Positions 8,585 to 18,653 are shown, numbered from the stretch's first letter. The stretch: DNA of 64,000 nt from Lachnospiraceae bacterium (GCA_900168235.1 FUZG01000003.1:1-64000); one strand, 5' to 3'. Program-made: numbers and translations. Notes: generated from the sequence alone by a model not told the origin.

Positions 8585-9313
8585 TTACTCGTTCCAGTTG
8601 TGGTAAACAGCCTGAACGTCGTCATCCTCATCAAGAAGATCAAGGATTCTCTGGATCTTTGTGATGGACTCTTCGTCTGTTACATCTACATAGTTCTGCG
8701 GGATCTTTGTAACCTCAGCAGATACCATCGGGATTCCTGCTTCCTTAAGTGCCTTCTCAACTTCCTCAAATGCATCAGGAGTTGTCAGGATCTCGTAGCT
8801 GTCATCCTCTTCGTTGAAATCATCAGCGCCCGCATCAAGAGCAGTCATCATGAGATCATCAGCAGATCCTTCGTACTCTTCCTTATCAACGATGATCTGT
8901 CCCTTGTCATCGAACATGAAGGATACGCATCCCTGTGTACCAAGGTTTCCGCTTCCCTTTGTAAATGCAGAACGAACGTTAGCTGCTGTACGGTTCTTAT
9001 TATCTGTAAGGCAGTTTACGATGATAGCTGTACCTGCAGGACCATATCCCTCGTATGTGCAGTACTCGTAGTTTACGCTTGCGCCTTCACCGGATGCCTT
9101 CTTGATACCACGCTCGATAGTGTCGTTCGGCATGTTGGAAGCCTTTGCCTTTGCGATAACCTGAGCAAGCTTAAAGTTGTTGTTCGGGTCCGGGCCGCCC
9201 TCTTTTACAGCAACTGCGATCTCACGACCGATGATAGTAAAAATCTTTCCCTTTGCAGCATCATTCTTTTCCTTCTTGTGCTTGATGTTTGCAAATTTTG
9301 AATGTCCTGACAT
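8585..9313 (-). CDS. yebC: YebC/TACO1-family protein (242 aa)
   Basis: Highly conserved family linked to translation (relief of ribosome pausing) and often labelled a transcription regulator. The start MSGHSKFANIKHKKEKNDA, the motif GPDPNNNFKLAQVIAKAKA, and GRGTQ-region equivalents (FMFDDKGQIIV) are diagnostic. The length is normal (about 240). A ribosome site (AAAGGAG) lies directly upstream. Confidence 0.96.
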   Translation of the reverse strand: MSGHSKFANIKHKKEKNDAAKGKIFTIIGREIAVAVKEGGPDPNNNFKLAQVIAKAKASNMPNDTIERGIKKASGEGASVNYEYCTYEGYGPAGTAIIVNCLTDNKNRTAANVRSAFTKGSGNLGTQGCVSFMFDDKGQIIVDKEEYEGSADDLMMTALDAGADDFNEEDDSYEILTTPDAFEEVEKALKEAGIPMVSAEVTKIPQNYVDVTDEESITKIQRILDLLDEDDDVQAVYHNWNE

Positions 9314-9404
9314 AATAAATCTCCTTTTTCTTTCAGATCCGCGCAGCCGGCTGGTACAATTTTTTGTCGCGCACAGATTTTTTCTAATTTAATATCAAAT
9401 AATT

Positions 9405-10277
9405 TTAATTTCCGGATGTCCCGGGTCCAGGGTCAACCGGCTCCGCCTCCTCTTTCGGAAGCCGGGTGCATCGAACTGACTGAATAACGCGTCCCTTTAC
9501 ATAAGCGATCCTGAAACGGTATCCTGCAAACTCTGTTTCAAAATCCTCTCCTGTTTTCGGCACGTGACCTAAGCGGTCAGTCATAAATCCATTTAAGGTT
9601 TCATATCCGTCATCAGGAAACTCGATCCCGAGCTTTTCTCCAACCTCTTCCAACGGGGCAAGTCCCGCGCAGATAAAAGTATCATCTCTCTGGAGACGGA
9701 TCTGAGTTTCCTCATTATCATGTTCATCCTGAATATTTCCGACGATCTCTTCCAGAATATCTTCCATGCAGACGATTCCCGTTGCCTGACCATATTCGTC
9801 AACAACGATCACCATGTGTATCTTTTTCTGCTGCATCGTACGGAAAAGTGAATCGATCTTGCGGGTCTCCGGTATAAAATGCGCCTCCATTAAGAGACCA
9901 TCTATCTCCGTGAGCATCTTCTGCCGGTTTTCCTGATGGATGTTTGCTTTCATGGCGTCCTTAAAGTGAAGGATACCGATGATATTGTCCACGTTGTCCT
10001 CGTAGACAGGATAACGGGAAATATTTCCGTCCAACATAATATCGACAGTCTCATCCAGTGTCAGACTGCCTTCCAAACCGATGATATTCTCCCGGTGGGT
10101 CATTATGTCCTGGGCTTCCTTATCGCCGAAATCCAGGATCTTGGTGATCATCTCCGCCTCAGAAGCCTCGATGACACCGCTTTCATGGCCTTCATTGACC
10201 ATGGAGATTATCTGATCTTCATTCAGTTTTTCTTTTTTGAATAATCTTTTCAGTGATAGCATATACCGCAAAATCAA
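9405..10277 (-). CDS. CBS-pair / CorC_HlyC domain protein without membrane domain (290 aa)
   Basis: Two CBS motifs (about residues 55-175; one contains GYGQATGIVCMEDILEEIVG-like residues VVDEYGQATGIVCMEDIL) precede a C-terminal CorC_HlyC domain (ETLNGFMTDRLGHVP). Relatives take part in Mg2+/Co2+ efflux or are called haemolysin-like. The DUF21 membrane region usually found at the N terminus is absent, as in gamma-proteobacterial CorC. The first codon is TTG, overlapping the alr stop (TTGA); an ATG 15 bases later is an alternative, and neither has a strong ribosome site. Confidence 0.8.
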   Translation of the reverse strand: MILRYMLSLKRLFKKEKLNEDQIISMVNEGHESGVIEASEAEMITKILDFGDKEAQDIMTHRENIIGLEGSLTLDETVDIMLDGNISRYPVYEDNVDNIIGILHFKDAMKANIHQENRQKMLTEIDGLLMEAHFIPETRKIDSLFRTMQQKKIHMVIVVDEYGQATGIVCMEDILEEIVGNIQDEHDNEETQIRLQRDDTFICAGLAPLEEVGEKLGIEFPDDGYETLNGFMTDRLGHVPKTGEDFETEFAGYRFRIAYVKGRVIQSVRCTRLPKEEAEPVDPGPGTSGN

Positions 10278-11461
10278 TTATAGAAGCCCGAAAAAGCGTC
10301 ACGGACGGAGACAGTTTTTCCATCCTTCATAAAAATCCGGGGGATCCGCCTGCCAAGGTCGCAGACAAGTTCATAATTAAACCTGCCCGAAAGATCTCCC
10401 AGTCTGTCAGCCGTGATCTCTTCATCTCCATCACGACCGATGAGTGTAACTATGTCTCCCTCTTCCGCTTCCGGAATAAGAGAAAGATCGACCATAAACT
10501 GATCCATGCAGACTCTGCCGAGGATCGGTGCTTTTTTACCGCGGATCAGTACCCAGCCCTTATTGGAAAGGGATCTCGGATAACCGTCACCATAGCCGAC
10601 AGGGATAGTCGCTATGCGCATCCGCTTGTCTGCCGTGAAGGTACCGCCATAGCTCACCGACTCTCCAGGCTCAATGTATTTAATATAAACGATATGACTT
10701 TTAAGTTCAAGTACAGGCCTGAGAGGTACTTTTGCAAAGGAAACATCGAGACTCGGCATGAGGCCGTAAAGCGTGATGCCTGCACGTACCATATCCATAT
10801 TTGCCTGTCTGTAGAGCACAAGTCCTGCGGAATTAGAGCAGTGATGGATGTCAAACGTAACCCCGTTTTTCTCTAAAAGCTCTATAAATCCTGAGAACTT
10901 CTCTATCTGACGTTCTGTAGGCTCTTCCCCGGGCATATCAGCCTTTGCAAAATGAGTGAAGATACCTTCGCTCACCACATTCGGAAGCCCGCAGATCTTT
11001 TTCACGAGCTCGACAGAGCTTTCATCAGGTCTCACACCTATCCTGCTCATTGCAGTGTCGACTGCAAGATGGAAATGTATATTTTTTCCCTGCTTTACCG
11101 CTTCTTTAGAAAGCGCCTCCGCCTGATCCTGCCTGAATACCGCCGGACGTATGTCCTCACGTACGAGCGCAGGATAGCTTTCAGGGAATGTATATCCGAG
11201 TATCAGTATCGGCTTTTTGATGCCGAAGTGCCGGAGTTCCAGTGCTTCCTCAGCGGTCGCTACTGCGTAACCCCATATATAATCTTTTTTCTCTGCTTCC
11301 AGTGCGATCTCGTGTCCGCCGTGGCCGTACCCGTCTGTCTTTACTACAGCCAGCATCTTTGTGCCGGGCTCAAGAGCGCTGTGCATACTGTCAAGGTTAA
11401 AATGAATTGCGTCAAGATCAATGTATGCCGCAACACGTTCATACTTATTCAAGTGCTTCAC
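10274..11461 (-). CDS. alr: Alanine racemase (395 aa)
   Basis: PLP enzyme making D-alanine for peptidoglycan. The PLP lysine is Lys41 in LAVVKTDGYGHG; the second catalytic tyrosine lies in SYGGTFTA near residue 270; GRVCMDQFMVDL is also typical. The length is normal. The first codon is GTG with a weak ribosome site, preceded by a GGGGC/GCCCC hairpin at about 11470-11485. D-Ala from this enzyme could in principle feed the dlt-like operon at 52794-58334. Confidence 0.95.
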   Translation of the reverse strand: MKHLNKYERVAAYIDLDAIHFNLDSMHSALEPGTKMLAVVKTDGYGHGGHEIALEAEKKDYIWGYAVATAEEALELRHFGIKKPILILGYTFPESYPALVREDIRPAVFRQDQAEALSKEAVKQGKNIHFHLAVDTAMSRIGVRPDESSVELVKKICGLPNVVSEGIFTHFAKADMPGEEPTERQIEKFSGFIELLEKNGVTFDIHHCSNSAGLVLYRQANMDMVRAGITLYGLMPSLDVSFAKVPLRPVLELKSHIVYIKYIEPGESVSYGGTFTADKRMRIATIPVGYGDGYPRSLSNKGWVLIRGKKAPILGRVCMDQFMVDLSLIPEAEEGDIVTLIGRDGDEEITADRLGDLSGRFNYELVCDLGRRIPRIFMKDGKTVSVRDAFSGFYN

Positions 11462-11518
11462 TCATTCCGGGGCAAATGCCCCATTTAATAACCAACCTAC
11501 AATCATCCCATCTGCTTT

Positions 11519-13036
11519 TCAGCATATGGAACCTATTATATCACCTGCGAGCAAGCCGTGCTTCCCAAATTGTTCCGCACCGATGTCTCCTGCTTTTCCG
11601 TGAAGTGCTGCGCCGAGGGACGCTGCTTTTTCTGAAGGGACGCCCTGTGCAATGAGAGAAATGATGATCCCAGTCAGTACATCACCGCTCCCCGCCGTTG
11701 CGAGGCCGTTGTTCCCGTTCCGGTTTATGACTGTCCTGCCGTCTTTATGCGCGGTAACAGTCCTTGAATCCTTTAATACGCAGGTAAGCTCATATTCACT
11801 TGCAAATTTTTGTGCATTGCCGATCAGATCCGATTTCACCTCAGAGATCGTGCATCCCATGAGCCTGCTCATTTCTCCCACATGAGGAGTGATTACTTTC
11901 GAATTTCCTGCGCGCCTGAGCAGTGCATGATCTTCTGAAATGATATTCAGGGCATCAGCATCAAGGACCATCGGGCGGTCTCCGCACTCCGAAAGCGCTT
12001 CTTTCAGGATAAAACGGGCATCTTCATCAGTACCAAGCCCCGGACCTACTGCAATGACCGTGCTCCACTTTATGGCTTCTCTTAAGGATTTTAGGGTTTC
12101 ATCCTGCTCTCCCGTTCTCCAGACAGAGACCAGTGCTTCAGGAACCGTACTCTGTACCACCGTGCGGTTATTTTCATGAGTAAATACGTGCACCATACCG
12201 CATCCGGTCCTTAATGCTGCTCTTGCAGAAAGCACCGCAGCTCCGGCTATTTCCGAAGAACCTGCTATCAGGAGCACCTTTCCATATGTACCTTTATTTG
12301 AATCGCTCTTCCTGTCTGGAAGGACGATCTCATCATCCGTATATGAAGCCATCATCGGAGTGTGGTCAAGCGATCTCTCAGTGATGCCTATATCCGCAGT
12401 GATGAGTTTTCCTGCATAAAGCGCGCCGGGAAGCAGTATCTCTCCTATTTTCGGAAAAGCGCACGCGACAGTCATATCCGCTTTTACTGCAGCTCCCATG
12501 ATCTTTCCTGTGTCCGCTTCTATACCGCTCGGGATGTCCACAGATATCACATAAGCGCCGTTTTCACGAAGCTCATTTATCTTTTCAACCGCGTCAGCAA
12601 ATACTCCGCCAACGTCTCTTGAAAGGGATATCCCGAATATGGCGTCGATTATCACGGCATATTTTTCTCCCGGAACTGATTCCTGAATCTCTATGCCGGG
12701 CTCAAATGCCTTTACTGACAGAATCTGCTCTGCTTCAAGGGGCGATGCTTTTTTCTCACCTCCGACCATCACGAAGTCTACAGAAAAGCCCTGTTCCATC
12801 AGTATCCGTCCCGCAGCAAAGCCGTCGCCGCCGTTATTTCCAGGACCGCAGACCACAAGGGTTTTAAGGTCACTCTTTCTAAAGCCGTGATCCAACTTTT
12901 CCCCAAGTATCTTCACGGCTTCCTCTGCGACTTTAAGTGCGGCTCTTTCCATCAAAACGGCCGACGGAACGTGCATCTCTTCAGATGTCTTTCTGTCGGC
13001 CCTGCTCATTTCCTCTTTTGAAAGTATGTACTGCAT
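11519..13036 (-). CDS. nnr: Bifunctional NAD(P)H-hydrate epimerase / dehydratase (505 aa)
   Basis: Repairs damaged, hydrated NADH and NADPH. Residues 1-215 form the epimerase (YjeF_N; VCGPGNNGGDGFAAGRIL, then VDIPSGIEADTG). Residues 225-505 form the ADP-dependent dehydratase with a ribokinase-like fold (GSSEIAGAAVLSARAALRTG, VITPHVGEMSRLMG, and NGLATAGSGDVLTG, whose Asp is catalytic). The fused order is the usual one in Firmicutes. It lies between rex-linked genes and alr. Its place beside an NADH-sensing repressor makes sense functionally, but that link is inference. Confidence 0.96.
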   Translation of the reverse strand: MQYILSKEEMSRADRKTSEEMHVPSAVLMERAALKVAEEAVKILGEKLDHGFRKSDLKTLVVCGPGNNGGDGFAAGRILMEQGFSVDFVMVGGEKKASPLEAEQILSVKAFEPGIEIQESVPGEKYAVIIDAIFGISLSRDVGGVFADAVEKINELRENGAYVISVDIPSGIEADTGKIMGAAVKADMTVACAFPKIGEILLPGALYAGKLITADIGITERSLDHTPMMASYTDDEIVLPDRKSDSNKGTYGKVLLIAGSSEIAGAAVLSARAALRTGCGMVHVFTHENNRTVVQSTVPEALVSVWRTGEQDETLKSLREAIKWSTVIAVGPGLGTDEDARFILKEALSECGDRPMVLDADALNIISEDHALLRRAGNSKVITPHVGEMSRLMGCTISEVKSDLIGNAQKFASEYELTCVLKDSRTVTAHKDGRTVINRNGNNGLATAGSGDVLTGIIISLIAQGVPSEKAASLGAALHGKAGDIGAEQFGKHGLLAGDIIGSIC

Positions 13037-13047
13037 TTTTCGCGTCC

Positions 13048-13779
13048 TTACTTTTCTTTAGGGTTATTTTCTTTCTCTTTTTCTTTTTTCTCTGCTTCTT
13101 CGCCGGCATCTTTTATTTCTTTTGCGATCTGCCGTGCCTTTTCTTCTCTTCGTGCTTCCGCACGGGCAAGGATCTCGATTCGTTCCGCCTCTATGTCATA
13201 GTGGATATCAAAAAGATCCACTACCGAGGGTCCGAAGATACCCTGCATGTAGGAATAGAGCTCAACGTTTACAAGCTCCATGTGCTGTTTCTCAAGGATC
13301 TTGCGCTTAAGCTCCATTCTCATGGTCTTGATCCAGTCACCAATGACTTCTATGTCTCTGGTGTTGTCCTTGATCACGTCATAACTTTGTTTCATGGTGA
13401 GGAGCATCAGCTGGTTATTTACCTCAGAGATCTTCTTCGGAAGGTCCTTCATTTCATCGTAGTACTCTTCCAGCTTTTCATTGATCTCATTAATAAGTCG
13501 ACGGCTTTCCTCAAGTTTCTTTTCGGTCTTCCGGTCAGAAGCTTCTCCGGTGCCTTCTTTCATTATTTCAGACATAAGATTGTTCTTTATCTTTTTGAGA
13601 TCTTTCTCTTCGGTATTTATCTTCCCCTGATGCTTGATAAGCTCATTCAGTTCGTCCTGCAGGCGGCGCATCTCCTTTGTTTCACCAATTTCTTTAAGAA
13701 GTCTGTGCCACTTATTGTCGAGTGTCAGGACCGGGACGTGTTTCCCCGCCAACGCCTCGTTAAACTGATCCTCTGCCAT
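13048..13779 (-). CDS. Coiled-coil hypothetical protein (243 aa)
   Basis: No known domain is recognised. The protein is highly charged, with long heptad-like helices at about residues 35-125 and a Lys/Glu-rich helical tail (residues 200-243, KEKEKENNPKEK). It has no signal peptide, membrane helix or cysteine motif, so it is predicted cytoplasmic. It sits five bases after rex and 11 bases before nnr, so it is probably co-transcribed with both. Confidence 0.75.
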   Translation of the reverse strand: MAEDQFNEALAGKHVPVLTLDNKWHRLLKEIGETKEMRRLQDELNELIKHQGKINTEEKDLKKIKNNLMSEIMKEGTGEASDRKTEKKLEESRRLINEINEKLEEYYDEMKDLPKKISEVNNQLMLLTMKQSYDVIKDNTRDIEVIGDWIKTMRMELKRKILEKQHMELVNVELYSYMQGIFGPSVVDLFDIHYDIEAERIEILARAEARREEKARQIAKEIKDAGEEAEKKEKEKENNPKEK

Positions 13780-13784
13780 TCCCC

Positions 13785-14441
13785 TCAGTCATCCTCCCAG
13801 ATTCCGTGCTCGCTCTTATAAACATTGATATTGTATGAAAGTCTCATAAGGCTTTCAGAAAGGTGAACGCTCTCTACGATAACATCATCCGGCACATCCA
13901 GATCCACATGTGAGAAATTCCAAATAGCACGTACTCCGCAATCCACCAGTGTATTTGCAACACTTACTGCGGCTGTCTTTGGAATAGCAATTACACCTAT
14001 ATCGATATTATGCTCTTTAATAAAATCTGCCATTTCCTCGATCGGCATGATAGGTATGTCACGGATAGTCTGACCTATCACATCCGATGACACATCAAAG
14101 ATACCCTTCATAATGAATCCGCGCTTTTCGAAATTCACGTATCCTGCCAATGCACGGCCCAGGTTTCCTGCTCCGATCAGAACCAGACTGTGTGTATGGT
14201 TCAGTCCCAATATCTTTCCTATCTCATCATATAGAAAGCTGACATTGTATCCATAGCCCTGCTGCCCGAAACCGCCGAAGTTATTCAGATCCTGACGGAT
14301 CTGCGATGCCGTCACATGCATGATCTCAGATAATTCCTGTGATGATATTTTCTCAATGCCATCATCTTTTAACTCACCGAGGTATCTGAAATATCTCGGC
14401 AGACGCCGGATTACCGCCCTTGATATCTGCTTGTCTGTCAC
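13785..14441 (-). CDS. rex: Redox-sensing repressor Rex (218 aa)
   Basis: NADH/NAD+-responsive repressor of fermentation and anaerobic metabolism genes. The N-terminal winged helix (RLPRYFRYLGEL, SSQELSEIMHVTASQIRQDL) binds DNA; the Rossmann domain has GAGNLG at residues 90-95 for NADH. The length is typical. The start is GTG, with AGGA seven bases upstream. The gene diverges from the ABC-F gene, and a Rex-like half-palindrome lies in that shared region, so autoregulation or control of the neighbour is possible. Confidence 0.97.
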   Translation of the reverse strand: MTDKQISRAVIRRLPRYFRYLGELKDDGIEKISSQELSEIMHVTASQIRQDLNNFGGFGQQGYGYNVSFLYDEIGKILGLNHTHSLVLIGAGNLGRALAGYVNFEKRGFIMKGIFDVSSDVIGQTIRDIPIMPIEEMADFIKEHNIDIGVIAIPKTAAVSVANTLVDCGVRAIWNFSHVDLDVPDDVIVESVHLSESLMRLSYNINVYKSEHGIWEDD

Positions 14442-14546
14442 TTTACTGTCCTGCTTTCGATTTTTATAGATTTATGTTATTATTAACTCTGTTTGTTCAC
14501 ATCGCAACGATGTTTTTTCGATAATTTCCTAATAAAGTATAATAAA

Positions 14547-14564
14547 TTGTTAATAATTAGTCAA
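14547..14564. promoter_or_regulatory. Candidate Rex operator
   Basis: TTGTTAATAATTAGTCAA matches the known Rex consensus TTGTTAA-N4-TTAACAA in all seven bases of the first half and four of seven in the second. It lies 20 bases before the ABC-F start codon, in the region shared with rex. Confidence 0.45.
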
Positions 14565-14583
14565 TTAAGAAAAGGGTGCTGAA

Positions 14584-16554
14584 ATGCTTCTCCAGGTTTA
14601 CAACGTATCTAAGTCATTTATAGGAAAAGACATACTGAATGGCTGCTCTTTCCACATAGAAGAAAAGGAAAAGTGCGCTCTTGTAGGTGTCAATGGTGCA
14701 GGAAAAAGTACATTACTTAAGATCATCACAGGCATCATGGAGGCCGATACCGGTGACATCACTTTTTCATCCGGCGCTACATGGGGATATCTTTCCCAGC
14801 AGGAGGCTGTTAAGAGCGAGCACACGATCTACGAGGAGCTGCTCTCCGTGAAGCAGGATCTCCTTGACGAAGAACAGGAGCTCCGCGAGCTCGAACACAG
14901 CATGAAGCACCTTGAAGGCGAAGAGCTCCAGAAGGCAATGAACCGCTACTCTGCTCTCCAGCATGATTTTGAGATGAGAAACGGTTATGCCGTAAAGAGC
15001 GAGATCACGGGTGTTCTCAAGGGTCTTGGTTTCTCCGAGGATGAGTTTGACAAGGTGATAAACACTCTGTCAGGCGGTCAGAAGACCCGTGTCGCTCTGG
15101 GTAAGCTCCTTCTCCAGAAGCCTGACCTCATCATCCTCGATGAGCCTACAAACCACCTTGATCTGGCTTCAATCGAGTGGCTCGAGACTTTCCTCCGAAA
15201 CTACAGCGGTGCTGTCCTGATCGTTGCCCACGACAGATATTTCCTTGACCGTATCGTTACAAAGGTTGTCGAAGTCGAGCGAGGCGAGGCACGCACTTTT
15301 TCCGGCAATTATTCTGCGTATGCTGAGAAAAAGAAGCAGCTCCGCGATGCCCAGTTAAAAGCATGGATGAAGAACGAAGCTGAGATCAAGCACCAGGAAG
15401 CTGTCATCGCAAAGCTCAAGCAGTTTAACCGCGAAAAGTCTATCCGCCGTGCGGAGAGCCGCGAAAAGATGCTGGACAAGATGGACAGGGTCGAGAAGCC
15501 CGAGGAGCTTAACGACGCTATGAACCTCACCATCACTCCTTCTATCGAGAGCGGTAAGGATGTCCTGACTGTTGAGGAGCTTTCCAAGTCTTTCCCGGGA
15601 AATGACCTTTTCCAGAATATTTCTTTTGAGATAAAGAAGGGCGAGCGCGTTGCCCTTATCGGAAATAACGGCACAGGTAAGACCACCATGCTGAAGATCC
15701 TGAACCACATGGAACAGGCTTCCGGCGGTACCTTCCGCCTCGGCACCAACGTAAAGATCGGTTATTATGACCAGGAGCATCAGGTACTCCATGCTGAAAA
15801 GACTCTTTTCCAGGAGATCAGCGATGCTTTCCCGTCTCTTGATAATACAAAGATCAGGAATACACTGGCGGCTTTCCTTTTCACAGGAGATGATGTTTAC
15901 AAGCTTATCGGGGATCTTTCCGGCGGTGAGCGCGGCCGTATGTCTCTTGCAAAGCTGATGCTGAGCCAGGCGAATTTCCTTCTTCTCGATGAGCCTACGA
16001 ACCATCTTGATATTACTTCAAAGGAAATCCTTGAAAATGCGCTGAATACTTACGAGGGCACGGTTTTCTATGTAAGCCATGACCGTTATTTTATAAACCG
16101 CACCGCTACCCGCATCCTCGACCTTACGAACCAACAGATAGTGAACTACATCGGTAATTACGACTACTATCTCGCTAAAAAGGATGAGCTCACACAGGCT
16201 ATCCTCGGTACCGAGTCCCAGACAGGTACTCTTGTGAAGGGTGCTGCCGAGCATAAAGAAGCTCTTTCTGCTTCGACTGAGAGTTCTAATGCAGGAAGTG
16301 CGCAGTCCTGGGCTGAGGCAAAGGCTGAACAGGCACGTATCAGAAAGATCCAGAATCAGATAAAGAAATGCGAAGAAGAGATCGACAAGAACGAAACTCG
16401 CTCCGCTGAGATCGATGAACTGCTGTCTCAGGAAGAGATCGCGACAGACCTCGGAAGATGTGCAGAGCTCGCCCGCGAGCAGGAAGCACTCGCTGCCGCC
16501 AACGAGAAACTCATGGAACAGTGGGAAGCGCTTCAGGAAGAGCTTTCCGAGTGA
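14584..16554 (+). CDS. ABC-F family ATPase (656 aa)
   Basis: Soluble protein with two ABC cassettes and no membrane part; ABC-F proteins act on the ribosome (translation factors or antibiotic protection). Cassette 1: GVNGAGKST, then LSGGQKTRVALGKLLL and LIILDEPTNHLDL. Cassette 2: GNNGTGKTTM, then LSGGERGRMSLAKLML and LLLDEPTNHLD. The linker between them is charged, and a C-terminal coiled coil (about residues 570-656) resembles Uup/YfmR types. No resistance claim can be made from sequence. It is a single gene opposite to its neighbours and ends at a strong two-way terminator. Confidence 0.95.
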   Translation: MLLQVYNVSKSFIGKDILNGCSFHIEEKEKCALVGVNGAGKSTLLKIITGIMEADTGDITFSSGATWGYLSQQEAVKSEHTIYEELLSVKQDLLDEEQELRELEHSMKHLEGEELQKAMNRYSALQHDFEMRNGYAVKSEITGVLKGLGFSEDEFDKVINTLSGGQKTRVALGKLLLQKPDLIILDEPTNHLDLASIEWLETFLRNYSGAVLIVAHDRYFLDRIVTKVVEVERGEARTFSGNYSAYAEKKKQLRDAQLKAWMKNEAEIKHQEAVIAKLKQFNREKSIRRAESREKMLDKMDRVEKPEELNDAMNLTITPSIESGKDVLTVEELSKSFPGNDLFQNISFEIKKGERVALIGNNGTGKTTMLKILNHMEQASGGTFRLGTNVKIGYYDQEHQVLHAEKTLFQEISDAFPSLDNTKIRNTLAAFLFTGDDVYKLIGDLSGGERGRMSLAKLMLSQANFLLLDEPTNHLDITSKEILENALNTYEGTVFYVSHDRYFINRTATRILDLTNQQIVNYIGNYDYYLAKKDELTQAILGTESQTGTLVKGAAEHKEALSASTESSNAGSAQSWAEAKAEQARIRKIQNQIKKCEEEIDKNETRSAEIDELLSQEEIATDLGRCAELAREQEALAAANEKLMEQWEALQEELSE

Positions 16555-16573
16555 TAAAAATTTAATTCATAAC

Positions 16574-16610
16574 ACAGGAAGCGGCGAGAAATATTCTCAC
16601 CGCTTCCTGT
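16574..16610. terminator. Bidirectional terminator between ABC-F and icd
   Basis: ACAGGAAGCGG pairs with CCGCTTCCTGT, and the stem extends inward (GAGAA/TTCTC) with one mismatch. T-rich runs follow on both strands, which suits two convergent genes. Confidence 0.85.
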
Positions 16611-16628
16611 TACTTTTATCTTAATTCA

Positions 16629-17831
16629 TTACGCCTCGAGACGCTTACGGATAGCCTTGATAAAGTCGAGGGTGCTGAGTTTCTTTACATCGGCGATGGT
16701 TGTGATGGCTGCGAGGTCACCTGTCATTTCGCCTGCTTCGATGGTGTCGAGCGTAGCCTTGTCGAGCTTGTCTGCAAAGTCTACGAGCTCCTGGATGCCG
16801 TCCAGTTCTCCTCTTTTTCTCAGAGCACCGCTCCATGCAAAAATAGTTGCTACAGAGTTTGTGCTTGTCTCCTCTCCCTTGAGGTGCTTGTAGTAGTGGC
16901 GCTGTACTGTGCCGTGAGCTGCCTCGTACTCGTACTTTCCGTCAGGGCTTACGAGGATGGAAGTCATCATCGCGAGTGAACCGCATGCTGATGCCATCAT
17001 GTCACTCATTACGTCTCCGTCATAGTTCTTGCATGCCCATACGAATCCGCCCTTGCTTCTCATTACACGTGCTACAGCGTCGTCGATAAGTGTATAGAAA
17101 TATTCGATGCCCGCCGCCTCAAACTTATCCTTAAACTCTTCGTCATAAACTCTCTGGAAGATATCACGGAAATCGCCGTCATAGATCTTTGAGATGGTGT
17201 CTTTTGACGCAAACCAGAGATCCTGCTTTACAGAAAGCGCGTAGTTCATGCAGCTTCTTGCAAATCCTTCGATGGAAGCATCGATATTGTGCATACCCTG
17301 GATGACACCTGCTGACTTGAAATCAAAAATTGTCTTTCTGATCTCCTGTCCGTCTTCTCCTGTGAATACCAGCTCAGCCTTACCTGGGCCGGGAACCTTG
17401 AACTCTGTATTTCTGTACACGTCTCCGTAGCTGTGACGGGCAAGTGTGATGGGCTTTTCCCAGTTCCATACGTGTGCCTTGAAGCCCTTTACAAGGATCG
17501 GTGCGCGGAAAATTGTACCATCCATGATGCTTCTGATAGTTCCGTTAGGGCTTTTATACATTTCGTGCAGATCATATTCCTTCACTCTTGCATCATTGGG
17601 AGTGATGGTCGCGCACTTAACGGCTACACCCAGTCTATTTGCTGCTTCTGCTGCATCGATAGTAACCTGGTCTCTTGTCTCGTCACGATGCTTGAGACCC
17701 AGATCGTAATATTCTGCCTTCAGATCAATGAAAGGGTTGATGAGCTCATCCTTGATATACTGCCAGATGATCCTGGTCATCTCATCTCCGTCCATCTCAA
17801 CAAGGGGGGTTTTCATCTGAATTTTTGCCAT
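16629..17831 (-). CDS. icd: NADP-dependent isocitrate dehydrogenase, eukaryotic-like type (400 aa)
   Basis: Converts isocitrate to 2-oxoglutarate, feeding glutamate synthesis. The start [20 protein letters not shown], the substrate loop [20 protein letters not shown], and [13 protein letters not shown] are typical of the type II (IDH1-like) homodimer rather than the E. coli type. The length fits. It lies downstream of the GntR gene on the same strand with a 62-base gap, so regulator and enzyme could share a transcript. No citrate synthase or aconitase gene is in the window. Confidence 0.95.
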   Translation of the reverse strand: MAKIQMKTPLVEMDGDEMTRIIWQYIKDELINPFIDLKAEYYDLGLKHRDETRDQVTIDAAEAANRLGVAVKCATITPNDARVKEYDLHEMYKSPNGTIRSIMDGTIFRAPILVKGFKAHVWNWEKPITLARHSYGDVYRNTEFKVPGPGKAELVFTGEDGQEIRKTIFDFKSAGVIQGMHNIDASIEGFARSCMNYALSVKQDLWFASKDTISKIYDGDFRDIFQRVYDEEFKDKFEAAGIEYFYTLIDDAVARVMRSKGGFVWACKNYDGDVMSDMMASACGSLAMMTSILVSPDGKYEYEAAHGTVQRHYYKHLKGEETSTNSVATIFAWSGALRKRGELDGIQELVDFADKLDKATLDTIEAGEMTGDLAAITTIADVKKLSTLDFIKAIRKRLEA

Positions 17832-17893
17832 TATAAGATCCTTTCTGTTGCTGCCTTTCAGGGCAATATCTATGTTCCAAAATTTGTCTTATG

Positions 17894-18592
17894 TCATGCT
17901 CTTTCTTTATTGATAAGATCCCGAAGTCCGTTATCCAGCGAATTTTCAAGGGCATTTAAGATATGCTGATGTGCAAATCTTTCCGCATCTTCCTGACGTC
18001 CCTCGAAGATAGCTTCAGCAATCTGCTTATGCTCATCGTTGCTTATACGGCTTCTGTCATTTTTTGAAAGGGAACTCATTCTGATCGAATGTACATACTG
18101 GTGATAATCCTTCAAGAGGATCTCGAGCCTTTTTGAACCTGATGCTTCGTACATCAGCTCGTGGAAGGATGAATCGAGCTCTGTCACCTTTTCCCAGTGG
18201 CTCCTGCCTGCATGGAAATCTGACATATAGAGGATCTCTTCCATCTGCTCTCTCTGATCCTTTGTGATGTGCTCGCATGCCCATTTTGCAGCGAGACCTT
18301 CAAGCCGTGAACGGATCTCGTAGATATCTACTACATCCTTTGGCGAAATACCGTCAACGATCGCCCCTTTATTCGGAACGATAGTGATAAGTCCCTCCAG
18401 CTCAAGCTGATGGAACGCATCCCTGACCGGAGTCCTGCTGACACCGTAGGTCTCTCCCACTGCGACTTCCTTCAGCTCGTCACCGCATTTGTATCTGCCG
18501 TTTAAGATATCCTCTCTAAGCTGCTGATAAACACGGCCTCGCAAGGAGTATTTGTCACTCACGTCTCTCTGAATATTATCCTTCTCTTCCAT
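17894..18592 (-). CDS. GntR-family regulator, FCD (FadR-type) subfamily (232 aa)
   Basis: The N-terminal winged helix (residues 15-80) contains LREDILNGRYKCGDEL and the recognition helix GVSRTPVRDAFHQLELEGLI. The C-terminal FCD helical bundle (about 90-215) carries the metal/ligand-type residues in YEIRSRLEGLAAKWA, LDSSFHELMYEASG and DEHKQIAEAI. Such regulators sense small carboxylic acids. It is followed by icd. Its upstream region has an imperfect TTGTATGCAA palindrome, and perfect versions occur near two other operons in the window, which suggests a small regulon. Confidence 0.9.
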   Translation of the reverse strand: MEEKDNIQRDVSDKYSLRGRVYQQLREDILNGRYKCGDELKEVAVGETYGVSRTPVRDAFHQLELEGLITIVPNKGAIVDGISPKDVVDIYEIRSRLEGLAAKWACEHITKDQREQMEEILYMSDFHAGRSHWEKVTELDSSFHELMYEASGSKRLEILLKDYHQYVHSIRMSSLSKNDRSRISNDEHKQIAEAIFEGRQEDAERFAHQHILNALENSLDNGLRDLINKERA

Positions 18593-18653
18593 TTACTTCC
18601 CTCTTACGTTCTTGATTTAGCACGTCAAAGCATTAAACAGTTTGTTTGTATCA

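Noticed and set aside
14584-16554. Antibiotic resistance ABC-F gene
   Set aside because: The protein fits a general ABC-F/Uup-like type; nothing in the sequence supports a specific resistance role.
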